From: Gordionus sp. m RMFG-2023
Taxonomy: Eukaryota > Nematomorpha > Gordioida > Chordodea > Parachordodidae
Direction of reading: 5' to 3'
Length of the DNA: 64,000 nt
NCBI RefSeq assembly: GCF_954871325.1
Contig: NC_088777.1
Location: forward strand, 31,287,366 to 31,351,365
Below the pieces are notes generated by a model, which searched no databases, was not told where the DNA came from, and saw nothing but the letters and a program-made list of their open reading frames with translations. Below are positions 1-10,231 of this stretch, one piece after another; positions within the stretch are counted from its first letter, which is position 1; every line of letters starts with the position of its first letter. Both the position numbers and the translations under genes were made by a program.

Positions 1-1
1 G

Positions 2-187
2 ATTATTTCTAAAAATTTTCAATTTTTCGTTCAAAATATTTCTTCATTTAATATAATATTGGTAATTTCTATAGGACAAATATCACATACAGCTTCTTCA
101 ACAACTGATGCTCACAGAGCTTTCTTACATATTCGTATTTTCTCCATTTTTATTCTAATTGTACTTAATGTAGAGGGTATAACATGT
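2..187 (+). other. Open frame at window edge, hydrophobic, unassigned
   Basis: The frame is open from the first bases of the window to a TGA at 185-187 (about 61 codons) without needing a Met, so it may be the 3' part of an exon that starts outside. It contains a hydrophobic stretch ending in VISIG, then a polar stretch with TASSTTDAHRA, then a second hydrophobic stretch ending in VEGITC. An intramembrane-like pattern of this sort could come from a multi-pass receptor, but I recognise no family motif, and in such AT-rich DNA a frame of this length can occur by chance. Confidence 0.2.
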
Positions 188-410
188 TGATACTTATTAC
201 GGAAAAATACTGCAGCTGGAAAATTAGGGAGATGATAGACTTACGCCAAATGGCGTATTAGCAAAGAAATAAAAGTTATATTTTTTCTTATTTATACGCA
301 TTTTAATAATCGATAAAAAAGTTACGAAAATTTAACGAATTATTTAAAATTTGTATTTATAATAAAATGGATGTATAAATAATATCGTGAACGAAATTTA
401 GTAAACTATA
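188..410. other. AT-rich spacer with a dispersed repeat
   Basis: No gene seen. The stretch around 222-270 (GGGAGATGATAG, then ACGCCAAATG, then TATTAGCAAA) recurs at 23,740-23,800 in the same orientation, so both are probably pieces of one dispersed repeat. Confidence 0.35.
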
Positions 411-1176
411 AAGCAATATGAAAATTTAAAATACATAAATCTTTATATATTAGATTTTAGAATATCACCAAAAAGTACTACTATAGTAATACCTTACTTA
501 TTTCCCAATATTTAGTTGACTCAAAAATAGTTCATACCAAAGGTAAATTGTTGATATAGACAAATTTACAAACCTTTTTAATAGATTTAAAAACTCTTTT
601 TTTAAGAAGGAGATATATTTTTATCCTATAAAGATTTACAAAATGCTATAAAGCAATATGAAAATTTAAATTGCATAAATCTTTATATATCAGATTTTAG
701 AATGTCACCAAAAAGTATTACCATAGTAACACCTTACTTATTTCCCAATATTTAGTTGACTCAAAAATAGTTCATACCAAAGGTAAATTGTTGATATAGA
801 CAAATTTATAAACGTATTTAATAGATTTAAAAACTCTTCTTTTAAATATGAAAGAAGGAGATATATTTTTATCTTATAAAGATTTACAAGATGCTATAAA
901 GCAATATGAAAATTTAAATTACTTAGATCTTTATATATCTGATTTTAGAATGTCACCAAAAAGTACTACCATAGTAATACCTTACTTATTTCCCAATATT
1001 TAGTTGACTCAAAAATAGTTCATACCAAAGGTAAATTGTTAATATAGACATATTTATAAATGTATTTAATAGATTTAAACACTCTTCTTTTAAATATGAA
1101 AGAAGGAGATATATTTTTATCCTATAAAGATTTACAAGATGTTATAAAGCAATATGAAAATTTAAATTACATAAAT
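411..1176 (+). repeat. Tandem array of MULE 5'-end units, about 245 bp each
   Basis: The marker AAGCAATATG recurs at 411, 651, 899 and 1147, giving three full units and one truncated unit with periods of 240, 248 and 248 bp. The same unit occurs in reverse complement at 11,531-11,880, where it contains the start of the MULE transposase gene. On the plus strand the units here read in part as coding: GDIFLSYKDLQDAIKQYE followed by ISDFRMSPKS, the same peptide as the transposase N-terminus. The array is therefore amplified 5' leader plus first codons of a MULE gene, in inverted orientation relative to the main gene copy. It may be one end of the element or the remains of a second copy. Confidence 0.75.
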
Positions 1177-1230
1177 CTTAAGATGGCTATGAATTAGGAA
1201 ATTTAGAATGATTGAGAAAAGAATAAATCC

Positions 1231-1712
1231 TACCTTGTGATGACTTATTCTATAAAATTGACACACAACAATCCCTAGCAAGCTTCAAATTTACAAACAA
1301 TTACTCATTTTTTATATAAATTTTTTTATTGAATTTATGTTGAAATTTATAAATTATATTGTATGTCTTATTTTAAAGGTTACTTGGAAACATTATAGTT
1401 CTTACCTTGTGATAAATTATTCTATAGAATTGACACACAACAATCCCTAACAAGCTTCAAATCTACAAACAATTTCTAATTTTTATAAAATTTTTTTTAT
1501 TGAATTTATGTTGAAATTTATAAATTATATTGTATGTCTTATTTTAAAGGTTACTTGGAAACATTAAAGATCTTACCTTGTGATGACTTATTTTATAAAT
1601 TTGACACAATCCCTAGCAAGCTTCAAATTTACAAACAATTACTCATTTTTTATATACATTTTTTTATTGAATTTGTTGAAATTTATAAATTATATCTTTT
1701 GATATTATTTTT
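1231..1712. repeat. Tandem repeat, about 171 bp x 2.8
   Basis: TACCTTGTGAT recurs at 1231, 1403 and 1574. Each unit contains TTGACACA, AATCCCTA, AGCTTCAAAT and TTTATTGAATTT in order. It lies directly after the MULE 5' units and is probably internal sequence of the same element. Short open frames inside it follow the period and do not look like genes. Confidence 0.75.
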
Positions 1713-2732
1713 TTAAATAGAGTTTAAAAAATAAATTTCTCTTAATGAGCTCCCATAATGTTCTTAATTAATTTATCTAAATTAATTTAATTTTAAAAAT
1801 TTATGATTTGACATTTTTATTCATTTTATAAATGATTGTATTAACTTCAATAATATATTTCAATTTAATGAATAAAATTGAGTATTTAATACTATATTTC
1901 GTGTATAAATTTTAATACTATATTTAATTGCATCATTTAATACTATATTTCGATTTAACCCTTCACTAGAAATGTTTTAAACTTCAAAGGTGGGGTCTAT
2001 TTTATCCCTAATACAAAATTAATAAAAAATTTTAGATTTAAATAAAAAATTAAATTTGTAGGCAAAATTCTCCTAAAAATAACTTAAATATTTTATCACA
2101 AAAAAAATTAAATTGTATGCAAAATTCTCCAAAAAATAACTTAAATATTTTACCACAAAAAAAATTAAATTTGTATGCAAAATTCTCCTTAATATAACTT
2201 AAATATGCGGAATTAATAATTCCTATATTTTACCATAAAAAATTTATAGGCAAAAATAAAAAATTTAAAAAAAAACCATTAAAAAAAATATTATACCCCC
2301 CCCCCCCCCCCACCCCTTTCACCCGAGAGTGTTAAAACTTTATTAAAACTTATTTGGTGGCATTTTTTTTTATTTAAAAAATGATAATACTAAATTTTTT
2401 ATATAGTCATTTTTGAGTTGATGATTTAAAAAAAAAGGATTAATTCAGATTTTAAAAAAATCTCCAAATTTATTTTTAGAATGTGGGAAAAATTGTATTA
2501 GCAATACAAATTAATCAAAGTAAAATAATAATTGGGATGATTATATGGTGTTGGTGTTGTAATGAAATGTATATAAAAATGGTATGATTAATAAAGATAT
2601 CTTTGTAGTCTATATATATCTATTTATAATATGTTAAAATAGGATAAATAAAAAAAAATATGCATAAAAACAAGACAAATACAATCAACTAAAATACTTT
2701 TGGTAAAATATATAAAATATCAACATTTGTAA
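1713..2732. other. AT-rich non-coding DNA with a 58-bp triplet repeat and a C16 run
   Basis: A unit of about 58 bp (ATTAAATT, then GCAAAATTCTCC, then ATAACTTAAATATT) occurs three times at 2,049-2,215. A run of 16 C residues lies at 2,296-2,311, striking against the AT-rich background. I see no gene. Confidence 0.6.
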
Positions 2733-3504
2733 TTAATCTTCAAAATCAATAACATTTACAAAATGGGATTCAGAATTGTTAATATAAATGTTTTGGTCAA
2801 ATTTTTATATATTTCCATCATCATATTTAAATGGTGGATACATTTGCCAGCAAAATGAAGCTCCATACCTAGCATATACCAATATCGTGGTATTGAGAAG
2901 TGTGGCAACACTTCGCAATTCAATATCCGTTGCCCATTCACCATTCTTACTTGCCTTTTCTATTATATACTGTTGCACATCATCTTCACACGTATTTTGA
3001 CCTTGAGTATAATCTAATATATTTTTTATCATTATTTTTTGCAGCATCAGCAAGACCATATGTGATCTAATCAAACCATAGGAGTCTTGTTTTCCTGTTA
3101 TCTCCATACTTATACATCTAATTATTTTTTAAAAAATTTAATTATGTTACTGTTTCTAAAAACCTATCAATGTTTTAAAAAAATAATATTATGAATTAAT
3201 ATAGGATATAATCATTAAAATTTAAGGTAAAGAAAGAAACAAAACCATATTCTATGTATATTAGTAAAAAAAAATGCAACCAAGATTATTTTTAATTTTT
3301 TAAATTACCTGTAAAAACAATTCCCATCTAGCTCAACCAATCGTGATAAAGCAGTTAGCACCCTTCCTATATTTTGAGAGACTTTCTTTTTTGCTGACGC
3401 AAAATTTAAGCGAGTAGCATGATATTTCCTCCAAATATTGGTAGTTGGATTATAAAAATGTTTAAATATATGTTGAATGATTTTAACGAGTGGGTCATCT
3501 ATGG
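2733..3504 (-). pseudogene. OTU-type cysteine protease domain, two exons, degraded
   Basis: Exon 1 (3504-3309) opens after an AG at 3506-3505 and ends with a good donor, CAG|GTAATT. It encodes FASAKKKVSQNIGRVLTALS, then VELDGNCFLQ, where DGNC matches the catalytic cysteine box of OTU (ovarian tumour) proteases. Exon 2 (from 3101) continues ITGKQDSYGLIRSHMV, then NGEWATDIELRSVATLL, then TTILVYARYG, all in the family order. After an in-frame TAA at 2805-2807 the same frame gives INNSESHFVNVI, which matches the catalytic histidine segment, ending at 2733. Cys and His elements are thus both recognisable but a stop separates them. OTU domains remove ubiquitin. Position just downstream of, and on the same strand as, the MULE transposase suggests cargo or a domain of the same element. 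An old host gene fragment is the alternative. Confidence 0.6.
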
Positions 3505-3671
3505 CTTTAAATATTTAAAAAAATTAAATTAATCATGATATTTAAGAATTACAGTTAATTGTATATAATTATAAAATTACAATTTTTGAACTTTGAGTCT
3601 GAGTATACAAAGTCTACTAAGTCCACTTGAAGATTTCAAAAGGTGTAAAAAAGATTTTTTATAATCTAAAA

Positions 3672-3760
3672 AAGTTTAAAAATCTGTCTTTATCAACAAT
3701 TAACTTTTGGTATGAACTATTTTTGGGTCAACAAAATTTTGGGAATTAAGGTCTTGTTGA
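3672..3760 (-). repeat. Degenerate copy of the MULE 5' unit
   Basis: The stretch with TTTGGTATGAACTATTTTTG and GTCAACAAAATTTTGGGAA matches the middle of the 245-bp unit seen at 411-1176, in reverse complement. It lies beside the 3' end of the transposase gene, in the same orientation as the copy at 11.5-11.9 kb. Confidence 0.55.
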
Positions 3761-4634
3761 AAATACTATTAACAATAAATAAAGTCAATGTACTTTTTTG
3801 TGAATCCAATATTGTAAATCCTAATGGTCTCTCGCTTTTATTTAATTTCTTAGGTAATTGAATTTCTTTTATGATATTATTTATACATTCATTTTCTTGA
3901 CTATTATAAACAACATCTTTTTTTTTTAAAAATTGGGACATTATTTTTATTTTACTGTATATTAGGATCCACGTTTGAGTGTGTAAGATCCTCATTTAAT
4001 ACATTTGCTATACTATTATTGGAGAATATCTGACAATTATTTTGCTTGTATTGAAATTATTTGAGGAAATAATTGGTAATATTCCTTTCATAACAAAATC
4101 ATGTAGTTTATCAAAAGCCTGAGCAACCATGTTTCAAATTAGGTGGTAATAATGATATGGTGTGAAAAAGCATATTTTGATTTTTAAAATATTAATAGGA
4201 TGAAATTTGGTCATTAAAAAGGGTTTTTTTGTATTTAATCCCTTTTTTGTTATTTATTATATCTATATTATTATTGATAAATGTCGATGGATTTTTAAAA
4301 TAATTTTTGTGCCACCTTTGATGACATAATTTTTCATCGTAAAGATCACTATTATTTTTTTCCTTTCCATAAATACATGTCTGCATGGTAATTGCATAAA
4401 AAGGGCCAATCACAATAAAACATATCTGATTGGCAAACAAGATTGCAGTTATCAGCAACATTATATTCATATTTTAACTCTTTGTATGCATATTCTGTTA
4501 ACAATTTTCTATAATTAGCCAATGTTTGATCTTCCTCATTTATAGATGAGATTTTAATTTTTTTCATTAAATTATCATGTTCCCTTTCAGCACTTAACAT
4601 TTTAATTGACATAATTAAATCAGTAAACATATTT
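3717..4634 (-). pseudogene. MULE transposase, C-terminal half (separated by hAT insertion)
   Basis: Reading down the minus strand from 4634, the protein continues the MULE transposase that breaks off at 10,232: STLPNMFTDLIMSIKML, then a helical stretch, then a Cys/His-rich part (CNLVCQSDMFYC, LCNYHADMY) that resembles a SWIM zinc finger. It then shifts frame to LYDEKLCHQRWHKNYF, a sequence type found after SWIM fingers in MULE proteins. A further frame at 3995-3717 holds IKEIQLPKKLNKSERPLG, comparable to the basic RGRPKG-like tail of these proteins. At least one frameshift lies between the SWIM-like part and the RWHKNYF part. The 8 bases 4635-4642 are the duplicated target of the hAT inserted upstream. 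Confidence 0.65.
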
Positions 4635-4654
4635 GGAAGGGTTAATGTTGTTAA

Positions 4655-4915
4655 AAAGTCGAGTTCACCCGACTCCGACTCAGAGTCTGAAGTCGTTAGT
4701 CGTGAACTCGAGTCGTGAACTTGAGTCTTGAACTCAAGTCGACTCAATTCGTGAACTCAAGTCGACTCAAGTCGTGAACTCAAGTCGACTCAGGTCGTGA
4801 ACTCAAGCCGACTCAAGTCGTGTACTCCAGTCAACTCAAGTCATGCACTCAAGTCGATTTGAGTCGAGAACATGAGTTTTCTATTTGAGTCGTGAACTTA
4901 AGTCGACTAGAGGAT
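4655..4915. repeat. Left subterminal array of GTCGACTCAAGTC words
   Basis: About ten degenerate copies of the 23-bp word GTCGACTCAAGTCGTGAA plus CTCAA, GC-richer than the surroundings and partly palindromic (GTCGAC). It ends in GTCGACTAGAGGATGAATAT, the reverse complement of the word repeated at the other end of the element. Confidence 0.85.
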
Positions 4916-5635
4916 GAATATTTCGAATAGGTATATCGTTATTTTTAAAATTTTGGGAAATTTTTTAAAGCAAATGGGTAAAATATATATTGTAAACATG
5001 TTAAATTAAAATTTCAATGGAGATCTACCATAGATAAGTGACAATTATCATTTTTAATTTTTTATTTAATTTTTTTGAACTTACAAGGTAAAATAATAAA
5101 TTGTAAACATGTTAAATTAAAATTTCAGTGAATATGTACCATAGATAAGTGACATATCTAATTCTCAACTCCCTTTTGAAATTATTTTAATATATATATT
5201 TTGAAATTATCACATTACTCATATCCATTATTTTTAAATTAGGTTAATATGATCTTGTTGGGAAACACTTAAAGCTCTGGGCAGATGATAATAGTATCAT
5301 ATATGTTAAATTTTTTGAGCCAACCGGAATGGAGTTGAACTAGAAAGATGCATCAATATAAACATGATATTTTTGGGAACAACAAATTTAAAAATATTTT
5401 TTCTTTAATCTTTTAAATCAATTTTAAATCTTAGAAACTACTATTTGGATATATCTAGTAAAATACGCCCCCCTCTGATTATACTATTCATACAAAAGAT
5501 CTATTTATATTGTTATTATCTAAATCAGTCATATATATGAATTTTTATTTATTAAAATTTCAATGTAAACAATAACTTTATAATGAAATAGGTTATATAA
5601 ATAATGATTTAAAATATCACATTATTTAACATACG

Positions 5636-5794
5636 ATTAAGCTTTATAATTAAAATATCATCAAGTATATCTTTGTCTAATCTTGTCCTTAGAGAGGTTA
5701 CAGTTAGTGCTAATGCACTAAATGCTCTCTCAACTGAGACCTGGGTGCAAGGAGCAGCAAGAATTATTTGAGATAATTTAAATAATTCTGCATC
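5636..5794 (-). pseudogene. hAT transposase C-terminal dimerisation segment
   Basis: The minus strand reads ELFKLSQIILAAPCTQ, then VSVERAFSALALTVTSLR, then TRLDKDILDDILIIKL without a stop. The pattern of small residues, ERAFSAL and a later R-x-R-L is the hallmark of the C-terminal hAT dimerisation region. A possible splice acceptor (AATAAG|ATGCAG) lies at its upstream edge. No catalytic core is readable upstream, so only the tail of this transposase survives. It identifies the 5.6 kb element as hAT independently of the 8-bp duplication. Confidence 0.75.
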
Positions 5795-6294
5795 TTATTT
5801 TTTTTATTTTGCATTATATATAAAAAAAAATTTTGTAATTTTTAATTTTAAGTTTAACTTTCTTGTTTTTTCCTTTTATTTTTATTTTCACTTGTTTATT
5901 ATATTTTTAAATAAAAAATCAGGAATTAATAATGTTATATAAAATAAAAAAAAATAAATAAAATAATTGTTTTATAATAAAACCCCCATTTATAAATTTG
6001 GGTGGGATACATTTATTTAATGTTTTTTTATTTATATTTGTAAAAAATCAAATATAAAAAATGCATTTCATTTTCTTTTCTTTTCGTTTTTCCCATTGTC
6101 TCTTTCTCTCCCTCCTTTATTTATTTTTATTTAATGTTTTGCCTTATGAATTAAAAGAAAATAAAATATCTCAAAAAAATGAGTAATGTTGTCATATCTG
6201 ATATCAGATTATAGAACTTTTTTCTTAATTGGTTCATTCAAAGGTCTCCCTGATTATTTTTGCGTTAACAATATTTATTTTAAATTTGATAATT

Positions 6295-6501
6295 TCATGA
6301 CTTTATTCTCTTTAATAAGGTGCAAGATATACTATATTTTGAAAATTTAGTGTTATTATATATGGGCGCATTATCCTTAATTATTAGTGAATTCAACGGC
6401 AAAATGGATGATAATTCATCCAGGTAAGCTTTAAATTTTATTGCTGTAATGGTACCCAAAACCGATACGTTTTCCCCCTTGAAGGAGGGAGTTTCATCCA
6501 T
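6295..6501 (-). pseudogene. IS630/Tc1-like transposase fragment
   Basis: A 68-residue open frame contains KGENVSVLGTIT, then FKAYLDELSSILP, then NSLIIKDNAPIY. This is the order seen before and at the second catalytic Asp of IS630/Tc1-type DDE transposases (usual form IIMDNAPIH). The first Asp region and the final Glu region are not readable here, and the frame runs into unrelated sequence after the DNAPIY motif. It differs in sequence from the two related genes at 35.5 and 51.7 kb, so it represents another family. It lies inside the 5.6 kb hAT. Confidence 0.6.
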
Positions 6502-8280
6502 AGTAAGAAATGACGTGAGAATTCTAAATAGAATATATAATGAAATGACATGTTCACATTTTTAGTCAATATCCTTTACAAATATTGATACATCTGGGGA
6601 ATTGATCAAAATTTCAAAAATGTTTTAATAAAGATTTCCTTACAAAAGATTTTATTTTATTATAAAATTCTCAAAATATTTTCTCAAAATTATAAGAAGA
6701 TTTTTTTACAAAAAATATTTTTTATTTTGCTCAAAAATCTTCTTTGAGCAAGCTCGAAATTTTTTTTAGCCAAAAAATCTTCGCAAAAAATTGATCTTCA
6801 AAGATTTTTTCCTCAAAATTTTGGGCGAAAAAAATCTTCAAAATTTTATTTGAAGATTTTTGTAAAACTCTTGTTTATTTATAAGAAAATTCTCCAAAAA
6901 ATTTATCAAATGAAAATTTAAAATTCTTATATTTTTTTTATAAACAAGGATATAAATAATAAAGTAAAGAAAAGAGGGAGGGAGGAAGAGGGTTTATATT
7001 TAATTTTGACTTGGGAATGAAATTATTTAAACAAAAAATAAATATTTTTATTATGGAATTAATTTTTGGGGGGAAAAAAAGGGAGGGGAATAGAATTGTT
7101 ATTTTTTTCATTGATAGAGAAAAAATTTTTTTTTAAAAAAATATTAAATCAAGGTAGGAGGGGGAGGGGTATTTTTAAGAACAAAATTATAATCCTAAAT
7201 AATTGGGATATTAGTCTTACAGAATAAAATATATTTTATATTATTTATTGTATTGTGCAGTGTTATTGTATATTTACAAAATAAATTTTAATATTGAAAA
7301 GGCTAAAAATATTTTAAAAAATATAAACCGTAAAAATAAAAAGAATATTAATAAATTCTTAGATTTTTTTTTGACTGTCTCATTAATTACTTTATATAAA
7401 TTGTAGAAAATATGATATTATTAAAAAAATAATGGCATATAATAGATTTTTTCTAATATAAAATAAAGACTCTTGGATAAAAAAGACACCATTTAATTAT
7501 TTTTTTTTTAATGTTAAGAAAAAGGGAAAGTTTAAAAAAAATTTATTAATTTTTTCTATACATTCACTAAAAAAATATTTGGTTAATAAGTTGTAGCAGT
7601 GTTCGCTGGTTTTAAAAGATGGTTCACATATGTGAATTAATGGGATATTGTTATTTAAAGTTTGTGACTACAAAATAAAACTCCTTTTAAAGGCTATAAT
7701 CCAAAATTTTTAAAAAAAATTCGAAAAATTTTAAAATTGTATATGTTTAAGTATTAAAATTTAGAAAATTGTCAAGTATGTTTTGTAAATGTTTTTATTT
7801 TTATGTTTAAAAATATAGACTTATCTTATTTATATATTTTCAATAAAGTTTCGAAAGTTTGTGAATTTAATTTTTGATAATTTAGGACACAACCCAATGA
7901 AAATTTTTTGCAGTTTGATAAATAATTAATAAAAAAGATATACAAAAAAGTTGTTATTTAATTGACATCTGGTAGGTAGTGAGTTCCGTCAGAAACTGTT
8001 TTTAGGGATCCCATTTTTCTGAAACTAGCCGGCACTAGCAGTTAGCCAAGGATTATCCCAAGGTCAAATTTGAAATAATTTATAAATATTAGAAATTATT
8101 CGTAAATAAATATTCCAAATTATTTGTTAATATTTCAAATTATTCAGAAATTTTCAAACCCAGAAGTATTTGACATGATTCTTAAGTATTTAAAAGTTCC
8201 TTGAAAAGTTTTTACTTTTTTTTTCAACATCTATAAATCACTTATTAATTTTTAATATCATTTTTGAATATATTTTTGAA
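6502..8280. other. AT-rich decayed interior of the hAT element
   Basis: No gene seen. At 6,640-6,900 there are many degenerate copies of CAAAAATCTTC/TTTTTTGAGCAAG-like words in both orientations. The rest is A/T-rich with G-rich patches near 6,975-7,165. Confidence 0.5.
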
Positions 8281-8284
8281 GAAT

Positions 8285-8465
8285 TTAATTTTTGGCATCG
8301 AATATTCGATGAATCAAATCCAATAATGTTTTCATTATTCGAATCGATACGAATAAGGAATTATTTAATTCGTACTAATACGAATAATATAATTATTCGA
8401 TTCGAAAACACGAATTATGTAAATATATGATTTGATTCGTATTTTTGTAGGAGATTCAAAGAATT
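8285..8465. repeat. Palindromic ATTCGAATCG-type word array
   Basis: The region holds repeated ATTCGAT, ATTCGAATCGATACGAATAA, CGAATAATATAATTATTCG and related words, many self-complementary. It resembles the subterminal word arrays of the hAT elements elsewhere in the window but I could not find paired inverted ends for it. Confidence 0.5.
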
Positions 8466-8977
8466 TTTTATATATTTATGTAAATAAACAAAAAATAAAA
8501 TATTATTTGAAAAAAACATGATCTAACTTTGTCTGTTTATAAAATAAATATAAAATATAAAAAATGTATCAGACCAGACAGGACTTTGCAAAAAGTAAAA
8601 ATAATTATATAAAATAGTTAAAAATAAATTTTATCCACGCCTTTATTTCATTTTTTTTCTGGAATTATTTAGAAGGGTAAATAAATGAGAAAGCCGTTTA
8701 TTTTAGCTCGCTATAACACCTGGTTCTTGAGATATAGGGGCTCAAATCTGTAAAATTTTTAAAATGCTTATATCTCAAAAACTAATTATATATCATATTG
8801 TAAGTAAAAATATTCTCTAAAGGGCTATCAAAAAATAATAAAAATTGGCGCCAAATTGAGCTTTAACATTCGGTTTACCTATAATGCTTTACCTGTATTT
8901 TTAAGCAAAAAAGGGAGTTTGTTTTCAATGATATAATAAAATATATATTTATTAAATAATGTGATCAGGATTTCTAT

Positions 8978-9224
8978 TAGTGTTGTTAAACGGCTATTTT
9001 TGAGCCGATTTTTAAAAACGGCTAAATCAATATTTTAACCAGAAAACAATTGTCTAAGCATCGAGTTTTCGATAATGTCTAAACCTTTGTGCCATCTATC
9101 CGGATCTGGAACTTGGGTCTGAACGCCGGGTCTGTGCTCGGGGTTCGTGCTCAGAGCTTTTGTCGATATTTTAGACCCAAACCCCGGGTCTGGGCTCTAC
9201 ACAACCAACCAATTAACAACACTA
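8978..9224. mobile_element. MITE, 247 bp, ends TAGTGTTGTTAA
   Basis: Perfect 12-bp terminal inverted repeats TAGTGTTGTTAA bound a short non-coding element. Inside the left end is ACGGCTATTTTTGAGCCG, and the interior is GC-rich for this sequence (CCGGATCTGGAACTTGGGTC, GGTCTGTGCTCGGGG). The left end matches the MITE at 35,847-36,058. I find no clear 8-bp duplication. It is nested in the 5.6 kb hAT, whose own ends it nearly shares. Confidence 0.65.
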
Positions 9225-9559
9225 CTTATGCAGGCAAAAATAATTTTATATGTAAATAGGAAAATATCAAGTGCAGAAAAGGCTAATTTTATGTAATATT
9301 AAATAACTTTTCATTCACTTTAGAGAGATTCATAACGATATACAGTTAGATCTGAGTAGATTTGCTTTCTTACGACCTAAAAACTGTGTTTTAGCAGGTG
9401 GTTTTGGTACACATACCATGTGTATCTGCACATTACATTAAAATTTTAAGCTTATTTTAATAGGTGGAAAATTAAAACAGCTAACAAACAATATTGGTCA
9501 TTATAATTATCCTGTGTAAAAACAGAGCAAATAAATTAATTAATTAATAATAACAAATA

Positions 9560-10212
9560 TGAAATATTCATCCTCTAGTCGACCAATTTATATTTCGTAT
9601 TCATGGTCTTAAGTTGAAAGTCTACAGTAAATAAATGTAAAAAATAGATCACAAATATCTTAATTAATAAAATTTGAAATATTCGTCCTCTAGTCGACTC
9701 ACGTTCATATAAGTATAACTATTTGTCCTCTAGTCGACTCAAGTATATAATTCCTATTTGCAACTCAAGTTGGAAGTCTAAAATAAAAGAAAGTAATAAA
9801 CAACAAATATCTTAATTAATAATAACTAATTTGAAATATTCGTCCTCTAGTCGAATCAATTTCATAGAACTATTCGTCCTCTAGTTGACTAAAGTATATA
9901 ATTCCTATTTAAATCTCAAGTTGGAAGTCTAAAATAAAAAAATGTAAAAAACAGAACAAATCTTAATTATTAATAATTAATTTGAAATATTCGTCCTCTA
10001 GTCGACGATTCATTATAAAAATATTCGTCCTCTAGTCGACTCAAGTATATAGACTTGAGTTCACGACTTGAGTCGACTTGAGTTCACAACTTGAGTTCAC
10101 GACTTGAGTCGACTTGAGTTCACGACTCGAGTTCATAAAGTCAGTTTGGGTCGATTTTTTCGACCCAAAACTTAGACTCAGTTTTCGACTAAGTCGACTC
10201 GACTCAGTCGAT
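9560..10212. repeat. Right subterminal arrays of the 5.6 kb hAT
   Basis: Two arrays lie side by side. From 9,560 to about 10,045 a unit of roughly 153 bp occurs three times, each with ATTCGTCCTCTAGTCGA and AAGTTGGAAGTCTA. From about 10,050 to 10,212 the 23-bp word appears as GACTTGAGTTCACGACTTGA, i.e. inverted with respect to the left end. Confidence 0.8.
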
Positions 10213-10231
10213 TAACAACACTAGGAAGGGT

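Larger units (their letters stand above)
4643..10223. mobile_element. hAT-type element, 5.6 kb, inserted in the MULE transposase gene
   Basis: The element is flanked by an exact 8-bp duplication, GGAAGGGT (4635-4642 and 10,224-10,231), the duplication length of hAT transposons. Its ends are inverted: TAATGTTGTTAA on the left and TAGTGTTGTTAA read inward from the right. Just inside both ends lie arrays built of the word GTCGACTCAAGTCGTGAA, in opposite orientation. A hAT C-terminal dimerisation segment is recognisable on the minus strand at 5.6-5.8 kb. The interior is otherwise heavily decayed and holds smaller insertions: an IS630/Tc1-like fragment at 6.3-6.5 kb and a 247-bp MITE at 8,978-9,224. 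It is younger than the MULE it interrupts. Confidence 0.85.

Noticed and set aside
1534-1716. 60-residue frame in the 171-bp repeat
   Set aside because: Interrupted in the other two units of the same array, so not maintained.
4655-10212. CRISPR-like array from the GTCGACTCAAGTC repeats
   Set aside because: Units are contiguous and degenerate without unique spacers, are subterminal and inverted at the other end of a transposon, and the sequence is from an animal.
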